In this document: one piece after another, positions 45,542 through 64,000 of the stretch
How the letters are laid out: every line of letters starts with the position of its first letter
Numbering within the stretch: position 1 is the stretch's first letter
Source: Streptomyces venezuelae
GTDB taxonomy: Bacteria > Actinomycetota > Actinomycetes > Streptomycetales > Streptomycetaceae
Direction: 5' to 3'
NCBI RefSeq assembly: GCF_008642375.1
Contig: NZ_CP029194.1
Span: forward strand, 7,682,501-7,746,500
Length of the DNA: 64,000 nucleotides
Notes under the pieces: model-generated
The model's database searches: none
What the model saw: the letters and a program-made list of their open reading frames with translations, nothing else
What the model was told of the DNA's origin: nothing
Translations under genes and position numbers: made by a program

Positions 45542-46372
45542 CTATGCGGGGCTGTGGCTTGTCGCGGCGGGGCGCAGTTCGAGCGTGCAGCACTTGACGC
45601 TGCCGCCCGCCTTGAGGAGTTCGGAGAGGTCCACGCCGATGGGGTGGAAGCCCCGGTCGCGCAACTGCCCGGTCAGGCCGGTGGCGTTGTGCGGCAGCAC
45701 GACGTTGAGGCCGTCCGAGGTCGCGTTGAGGCCGAAGACCGCCGCGTCCTCGGCCGTGGCGATGACGGCGTCCGGGAACAGGCGCCGCAGCACGGCGAGG
45801 CTGCCCGGCGAGAAGGCCGCGGGGTAGTACGCGATCGTCTGCTCGTCGAGCACGGTCAGCGCGGTGTCGAGGTGGTAGTAGTCCGGGTCCACGAGCGTCA
45901 GCCCGATGACGGGGCGGCCGAAGTACTCCTGCGCCTCGTCGTGCGAGCGCGGGTCGCTGCGGAAGCCCGTACCGGCGAGCAGCCACTCGCCGGCCAGCAG
46001 GTAGTCACCCTCGCCCTCGTTGACGACATGGGCGGTGCGGAGATCCGGGAATCCGTTGTCGCGCAGCCAGTCGTGGTAGGCGGGGCCCTCCGCGATGCGC
46101 TCGGCGTCGCGGAACCTCGCGACGAGCGCCCGGCCGTCGATCACGGTGGCGCCGTTGGCGGCGAAGACCATGTCGGGGAGGCCGGGGAGGGGGTCGATCG
46201 TGTCGACGGTGTGCCCGAGGCTCAGGTAGACCTCGCGCAGCTTCTCCCACTGGGTGATGGCCAGTTGGGTGTCGACGGGCTTCGCCGGGTCCATCCAGGG
46301 GTTGATGGAGTAGACCACGTCGAAGTGGGTGGGCCGGCACATGAGGTAGTGCCGAGGCCGTGCGGTACGCAT
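45542..46372 (-). CDS. Dimethylargininase-like guanidino hydrolase (DDAH)
   Basis: 276-residue member of the amidinotransferase/DDAH fold. It should hydrolyse dimethylarginine or a similar guanidino substrate to citrulline and an amine. Catalytic residues are recognisable: NEGEGDYLL (Glu119), HLDTALTVLD (His167) and GGSVKCCTLELRP (Cys261 or Cys262, the second being the family nucleophile position). Substrate-loop DMVFAANGA lies near residue 67. The ATG at 46372 follows GAGGA. It is 29 bp after the formyltransferase stop on the same strand and probably under the same iron box. Its link to siderophore assembly is unclear. Confidence 0.88.
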   Translation of the reverse strand: MRTARPRHYLMCRPTHFDVVYSINPWMDPAKPVDTQLAITQWEKLREVYLSLGHTVDTIDPLPGLPDMVFAANGATVIDGRALVARFRDAERIAEGPAYHDWLRDNGFPDLRTAHVVNEGEGDYLLAGEWLLAGTGFRSDPRSHDEAQEYFGRPVIGLTLVDPDYYHLDTALTVLDEQTIAYYPAAFSPGSLAVLRRLFPDAVIATAEDAAVFGLNATSDGLNVVLPHNATGLTGQLRDRGFHPIGVDLSELLKAGGSVKCCTLELRPAATSHSPA

Positions 46373-46401
46373 GGAAAGGGTCCTCGTGGTCGGGGGCAGG
46401 G

Positions 46402-47349
46402 TCAGGGGCGGCCGGTGAGGTAGCCGCCCATGGAGGTGAAGTACTCGGCCGCAGCCAACTCGCGCCCGTCGTCGGTCCGTACGCGCGTGACGGCGAGTCC
46501 GCGGTTGCGGCCCGTGCGGGCGTCCGCTCCGGCGACGATGACGACGCCGTCGCCCTCGCGGTAGAAGATCCGGCCGGGAGTTCCGCCGTAACGGCCCGTG
46601 GAGACGACGGCGGAGAGGATCTCCAGGCGCCGGCCCCGATGGAACGTGAAGGCTGCCGGATACGGCTCGGACTGGGCGCGGACCAGGCGCTCCAGGACCT
46701 CGGCGGGCCAGCTCCAGTCGATGCGGATGTCCTCCTCGGCCCGCTTGTGGAAGAAGGTGGCCTGGGACCTGTCCTGTGGCGTGAACTCGGTCTGCCCGGA
46801 GGCGATCAGGTCGAGCGCGCCGATCGTGACCGGGGCGATGAGGTCGACCGTCTTGTGGAAGAGGTCCGTCGCGGTGTCGGTCGGCTCCACGGTGACCGAC
46901 TCCTGCCGGACGATGTCGCCGGCGTCGAGCACCTCGTCCATCATGTGGGCGGTGACGCCCACTTCCGGCTCGCCGTTGATCAGCGCCCAGATGAGGGGCG
47001 AGAAGCCGGCGTACTTCGGCAGCAGCGAGTCGTGGACGTTGAGCGTGCCGTGGCGCGGCAGCGTGTAGATGCGCGGCGGGATCCACGTACGCCAGTTGTT
47101 GGCCACGATGATGTCCGGATCCGCCTCCTTGAGGCGCTCGAACAGCTCCTCGTCGTCTGGCCGGTTGCGGATGACGACGGGGACGCCGTGCTCCGCGGCC
47201 AGATCGGCGACCGAGTCGCTCCAGATCTTCTCGTACGCGTGCTCGCTCTTGGGGTGCGTCACGACCAACACCACGTCGTGCTCGGAGTCCAGGAGCGCTC
47301 GGAGGGTCCGATGGCCCCAGGTCTGATAACCGAACATGACGACCCGCAT
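46402..47349 (-). CDS. N5-hydroxyornithine formyltransferase (CchA-like)
   Basis: 315 residues of the methionyl-tRNA formyltransferase fold. The N-terminal catalytic domain has Asn104, His106 and Asp142 in LNVHDSLLPKYAG and LDAGDIV, which bind 10-formyltetrahydrofolate and the amine. The C-terminal domain (RIDWSWPAEVLERLV to VTRVRTDDGRE) is the Fmt C-terminal fold. Next to an ornithine N-monooxygenase and NRPS it is expected to make N5-formyl-N5-hydroxyornithine, as CchA does for coelichelin. The ATG at 47349 follows GAGGAGGAAGCCC. Confidence 0.92.
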   Translation of the reverse strand: MRVVMFGYQTWGHRTLRALLDSEHDVVLVVTHPKSEHAYEKIWSDSVADLAAEHGVPVVIRNRPDDEELFERLKEADPDIIVANNWRTWIPPRIYTLPRHGTLNVHDSLLPKYAGFSPLIWALINGEPEVGVTAHMMDEVLDAGDIVRQESVTVEPTDTATDLFHKTVDLIAPVTIGALDLIASGQTEFTPQDRSQATFFHKRAEEDIRIDWSWPAEVLERLVRAQSEPYPAAFTFHRGRRLEILSAVVSTGRYGGTPGRIFYREGDGVVIVAGADARTGRNRGLAVTRVRTDDGRELAAAEYFTSMGGYLTGRP

Positions 47350-47386
47350 GGGCTTCCTCCTCGGAAGAGCGATTGATCGATGCCAG

Positions 47387-47405
47387 TAAAGCAAGGCTTA
47401 CCTAA
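47387..47405 (-). promoter_or_regulatory. Iron box for the leftward formyltransferase operon
   Basis: Plus-strand TAAAGCAAGGCTTACCTAA matches 14 of 19 positions of the remembered DmdR/IdeR iron box. It lies 38 bp upstream of the formyltransferase start. Confidence 0.65.
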
Positions 47406-47490
47406 CATGACAACTGGGCTGTGATTCAAGGCTGTTCAGGGCCACTTCTTCATCGCCGTTCGCAGCTGCCCGTCGACAGGCACCGTCAGA

Positions 47491-47509
47491 TCAGGTTAGC
47501 TTTACCTAA
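47491..47509 (+). promoter_or_regulatory. Iron box for the rightward siderophore operon
   Basis: TCAGGTTAGCTTTACCTAA matches 15 of 19 positions of the remembered iron box. It lies 89 bp upstream of the N-monooxygenase start and probably governs the monooxygenase, lipoprotein and NRPS genes. Confidence 0.75.
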
Positions 47510-47597
47510 GTTCGACTCGGGTCGCCGCCTCCGGTGTGCCCCGACGTCCTGTTCCCGGCCCACGCCCCCCACAGGCGGCACGCACGATGGGAGTGAC

Positions 47598-49022
47598 ATG
47601 TCTCAGGTTCTTCCTGGCGACACACCTCTGGTCCACGACCTCATTGGAATCGGCTTCGGGCCGTCCAACGTGGCCATGGCGTTGGCGCTCAGCGAGCACA
47701 ACGCACAGGTCGACAGGGAGGAGGCGGTGACCGCGCACTTCTTCGAGCGGCAGCCGTCCTTCGGCTGGCACCGAGGCATGCTGATCGACGACGCGACCAT
47801 GCAGGTGTCCTTCCTCAAGGACCTGGTGACGCTGCGGAACCCGGCGAGCGAGTACAGCTTCCTCTGCTACCTGCGGAGCAAGGGCCGACTGATCGACTTC
47901 GTCAACCACAAGAACCTCTTCCCGCTGCGCGTGGAGTTCCACGACTACTTCGAGTGGGCGGCGGCGAAGGTCGACGACATGGTCTCGTACGGCCACGAGA
48001 TCATCGCCGTCGAACCCGTCGTCCAGGACGGCGTGGTGGAGTACCTGGAGGTCACGGCCCGCGCCGGCACGGAGCTCGTCGTGCACCGCGCCCGCAACCT
48101 CGTCCTCGGCACCGGGCTGCGCCCCCGCATGCCGGAGGGCATCGAGCGGAGCGAACGGGTCTGGCACAACTCCGAGCTGCTGGCCAAGGTGGACGGCCTG
48201 GAGGGCACCGCCCCCGAGCGCTTCGTCGTCGTGGGCGCCGGGCAGAGCGCCGCGGAGAACGTGGCCTATCTGCACCGCCGGTTCCCCGACGCCGAGATCT
48301 GCGCCGTCTTCTCCCGCTACGGCTACAGCCCCGCCGACGACAGCGCCTTCGCCAACCGCATCTTCGACCCCGAGGCGGTCGACGAGTACTTCACCGCCCC
48401 CGAGGACATCAAGCGCAAGCTGATGGAGTACCACGGCAACACCAACTACTCCGTGGTGGACATCGACCTCATCGACGACCTGTACCGGCAGTCGTACCAG
48501 GAGAAGGTCCTCGGCACCGAGCGGCTCCGCTTCCTCAACATCTCCCGGCTCGTCGGCGTCGAGGACGGCCCCGACGGGGCCCGTGCCACCGTCAAGTCCC
48601 TGGTCAGCGGCGAGGAGACGACACTCGACGCCGACGTGGTCGTGCTCGCCACCGGCTACAGCCCCGCCGACCCGCTCGGCCTCCTCGGCGACGTCGCCCG
48701 GCAGTGCCACCGCGACGAGCAGGGCCGGATCCGCGTCGCACGCGACTACCGCGTCGCCACCGACCCCGAACTGCGCTGCGGCATCTACCTCCAGGGCGGT
48801 ACGGAACACACCCACGGCATCACGTCCTCGCTGCTCTCCAACACCGCGATCAGGGTGGGGGAGATCCTCGAATCGGTCGTCGGACACCGCCAGGCCGACG
48901 TCACCGCCTCGGCCTCCTCCCGAGTGTCCGCCTCGGTGCCGGTCCCCGCTCCCGCCGGCGCCGCGGCCCCGGCCGTCGGTGAGGGCCGGCCGGTCGTCGA
49001 CGGAGTCGGTACGGCCCGCTAG
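47598..49022 (+). CDS. L-ornithine N5-monooxygenase (siderophore)
   Basis: 474-residue flavin-dependent N-hydroxylating enzyme. It has the FAD motif GIGFGPSNVAMALAL near residue 17, FLKDLVTLRNPASEYSFLCYL near 75, the NADPH motif VVVGAGQSAAENVAYL near 215, and VVLATGYSP near 350. Order and length fit SidA/PvdA/CchB enzymes. It hydroxylates the side-chain amine of ornithine for hydroxamate siderophores. The C-terminal 40 residues are an Ala/Pro-rich tail of no known role. The ATG follows GGGAGTGAC. It is divergent from the formyltransferase gene across two iron boxes. Confidence 0.94.
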   Translation: MSQVLPGDTPLVHDLIGIGFGPSNVAMALALSEHNAQVDREEAVTAHFFERQPSFGWHRGMLIDDATMQVSFLKDLVTLRNPASEYSFLCYLRSKGRLIDFVNHKNLFPLRVEFHDYFEWAAAKVDDMVSYGHEIIAVEPVVQDGVVEYLEVTARAGTELVVHRARNLVLGTGLRPRMPEGIERSERVWHNSELLAKVDGLEGTAPERFVVVGAGQSAAENVAYLHRRFPDAEICAVFSRYGYSPADDSAFANRIFDPEAVDEYFTAPEDIKRKLMEYHGNTNYSVVDIDLIDDLYRQSYQEKVLGTERLRFLNISRLVGVEDGPDGARATVKSLVSGEETTLDADVVVLATGYSPADPLGLLGDVARQCHRDEQGRIRVARDYRVATDPELRCGIYLQGGTEHTHGITSSLLSNTAIRVGEILESVVGHRQADVTASASSRVSASVPVPAPAGAAAPAVGEGRPVVDGVGTAR

Positions 49023-49150
49023 GCCGGCGCCTCCGTCGCACCTCGGTCACGTCTCCGCGCCCCCCACGCGGCACCCGCCGCCCCTCCGCCGGACGGACTC
49101 CCGCCCGGCGGCAGCGGCACGCACTGTGAATCCCCGTGAAAGGAAAGTCC

Positions 49151-50215
49151 GTGTCAACTGGTGCACGTCCCACCGCCCTTGTGCGGTTCGCCAGATCCGC
49201 TCCCCGTGTTGCCGTCCTCGCGGTGGCGGCGCTCGCACTCGCCGCCTGTGGGGGCGGTACGGAGAAAACCGGGTCGTCCTCCTCCCCCTCCGCCCCGGCA
49301 TCGGCCGGCGGAGCGGACAAGCCCGCCGCGTTCCCCGTCACCGTCGCGCACAAGTACGGCAGCACGACGATCGACAAGGAGCCGAAGACGATCGTCACCC
49401 TCGGCCTCTCCGACCAGGACGCGGTCCTCGCGCTCGGGATCAAGCCGGCCGGCTCGGTCGACTGGTTCAAGGAGCAGCCGTACGGCAAGTGGCCCTGGAC
49501 CAAGGACAAGTGGGGCTCCGTCAAGCCCGTGATCGTCGGTGAGCGCGACGAGTACAACATCGAGAAGATCGCCCAGCTGAAGCCGGACCTTGTCATCGCC
49601 CAGTACTCGGGGATGAAGAAGGAGCAGTACGACACGCTCTCCAAGTTCACCAAGGTCGTCGCCCAGCCCAAGGAGCACCCCGACTACGGGGCGCCCTGGC
49701 AGGTCATGACCCGGCAGATCGGCAAGGCGCTCGGCAAGGACGCCGAGGCCGAGAAGCTGATCGCCGACATCGGCACCCGCTTCAAGGCCGTCCGCGAGAA
49801 GCACCCCGAGTTCGCGACGAAGACGCTGGCCGTCGCCGACTCCTTCGAGGCCGGCAAGTACTCGGCGTTCACCAAGACCGACCCCAAGGCGATCTTCTTC
49901 TCCGAGCTCGGATTCAAGCTGAAGCCCGAGATCGACGGCCTGGCCAAGCCGGGGTGGAACGTCGCCGAACTCAGCGCCGAGAAGCTGAACATCCTCGACG
50001 TCGACCGGCTCGTCTGGGTCACCTCCAGCACCGAGGCCAACGACCGCATCAAGGCCGAGCCGCTCTACAAGAAGCTGAAGGTCAACCAGGAGAAGCGCGA
50101 CCTGTTCGTGCCCTACCAGGACCCGGACATCGGCGCCGCGTTCTCCTTCAACACCGTCCTGTCGATCCCGTACGCGATCGACGAGATCGAGCCGCTGCTC
50201 GCGGCCGTCAAGTGA
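49151..50215 (+). CDS. Ferric-siderophore-binding lipoprotein
   Basis: 354-residue ABC substrate-binding protein of the FepB/CchF class. The lipoprotein signal ends in ALALAACGGG with Cys33 as the lipidated residue. The mature part has FPVTVAHKYGSTTIDKEPKTIV, SVKPVIVGERDEYNIEKIAQLKPDLVIAQ (in segments), and FSFNTVLSIPYAIDEIEPLL. It binds the ferric siderophore at the membrane surface. GTG 49151 is preferred over GTG 49136, since AAAGGAAA lies between. Its permease and ATPase genes are not in the window. Confidence 0.92.
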   Translation: MSTGARPTALVRFARSAPRVAVLAVAALALAACGGGTEKTGSSSSPSAPASAGGADKPAAFPVTVAHKYGSTTIDKEPKTIVTLGLSDQDAVLALGIKPAGSVDWFKEQPYGKWPWTKDKWGSVKPVIVGERDEYNIEKIAQLKPDLVIAQYSGMKKEQYDTLSKFTKVVAQPKEHPDYGAPWQVMTRQIGKALGKDAEAEKLIADIGTRFKAVREKHPEFATKTLAVADSFEAGKYSAFTKTDPKAIFFSELGFKLKPEIDGLAKPGWNVAELSAEKLNILDVDRLVWVTSSTEANDRIKAEPLYKKLKVNQEKRDLFVPYQDPDIGAAFSFNTVLSIPYAIDEIEPLLAAVK

Positions 50216-50399
50216 CGGCGCACCGCTGCCGCACCCGCCGCTGACGCGGCGTCAGGGTGTGTCGACCGGAACCGACGGCGTGGCGGGCGGCCCCGCCCCG
50301 CCGTCGGCGATCGAGCCGCACCCCGCGCACGGAGGGGTGCCGAGCCGCGCCCGGGACCACCCACACCGACGCACCTCCAGGGAAAGGCCACTTCGTACG

Positions 50400-64000
<13,601 letters not shown>

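Overview
The window is very GC-rich actinomycete DNA. GTG starts, purine-rich ribosome binding sites, third-position GC bias, long antisense open frames and the protein families all point to Streptomyces. A 51-residue lanthipeptide precursor closely matches, from memory, venezuelin of S. venezuelae, so a venezuelae-like strain is plausible. No rRNA, tRNA, CRISPR array, insertion sequence or phage module was seen. This is accessory-rich chromosome with several specialised-metabolism loci.

Layout. (1) 1-5675: a class IV lanthipeptide locus on the minus strand (synthetase LanL, precursor LanA, two-gene ABC exporter), followed by an M1 metallopeptidase cut by the window edge. (2) 5886-8189: an unusual single protein joining a macrodomain, a uracil-DNA-glycosylase-like domain and an ADP-ribosyltransferase domain. 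(3) 8333-9403: an ECF-type sigma factor with a small membrane protein and a 29-residue membrane peptide. (4) 9608-27287: a flavoenzyme-rich region, probably an uncharacterised biosynthetic cluster. It has two luciferase-like monooxygenases, two flavin reductases, a VAO-type phenol oxidase, a group D monooxygenase, an acyl-AMP ligase, a StyA-like monooxygenase, a stand-alone prephenate dehydrogenase, TetR/MFS resistance genes, a class II aldolase, an FAD/NAD(P) protein, an AraC regulator with a coupled leader ORF, and an SDR-like protein. (5) 27533-30994: MerR-HEAT and HEAT proteins, then a P450/ferredoxin pair. (6) 31047-34555: a DrrAB-like ABC exporter, a DUF4097 protein and a ribbon-helix-helix protein whose promoter carries a 10-bp-phased iteron array. 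(7) 34571-45465: miscellaneous genes, including azlCD with a CGNR regulator, a secreted I36-type protein, a GH43-like secreted protein, an XRE-TM-ricin protein and an HxlR/imine-reductase pair. (8) 44425-64000: an iron-regulated NRPS siderophore locus.

The siderophore locus reads as one pathway. The N-monooxygenase makes N5-hydroxyornithine and the formyltransferase formylates it. The NRPS has A domains read as X1, Ser, hydroxyornithine and X4 plus a fifth C domain. A lipoprotein binds the ferric siderophore. Three iron-box-like sites (14-15 of 19 matches to the remembered consensus) lie at its promoters. The X1 and X4 codes are nearly the same, so the expected peptide resembles the foroxymithine/erythrochelin type. 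The locus also holds a MarR regulator fused to the C-terminal domain of a formyltransferase.

The strongest candidates for undescribed biology are the macro-UDG-ART fusion, the MarR-formyltransferase-C fusion, the flavoenzyme cluster and the phased operator array.
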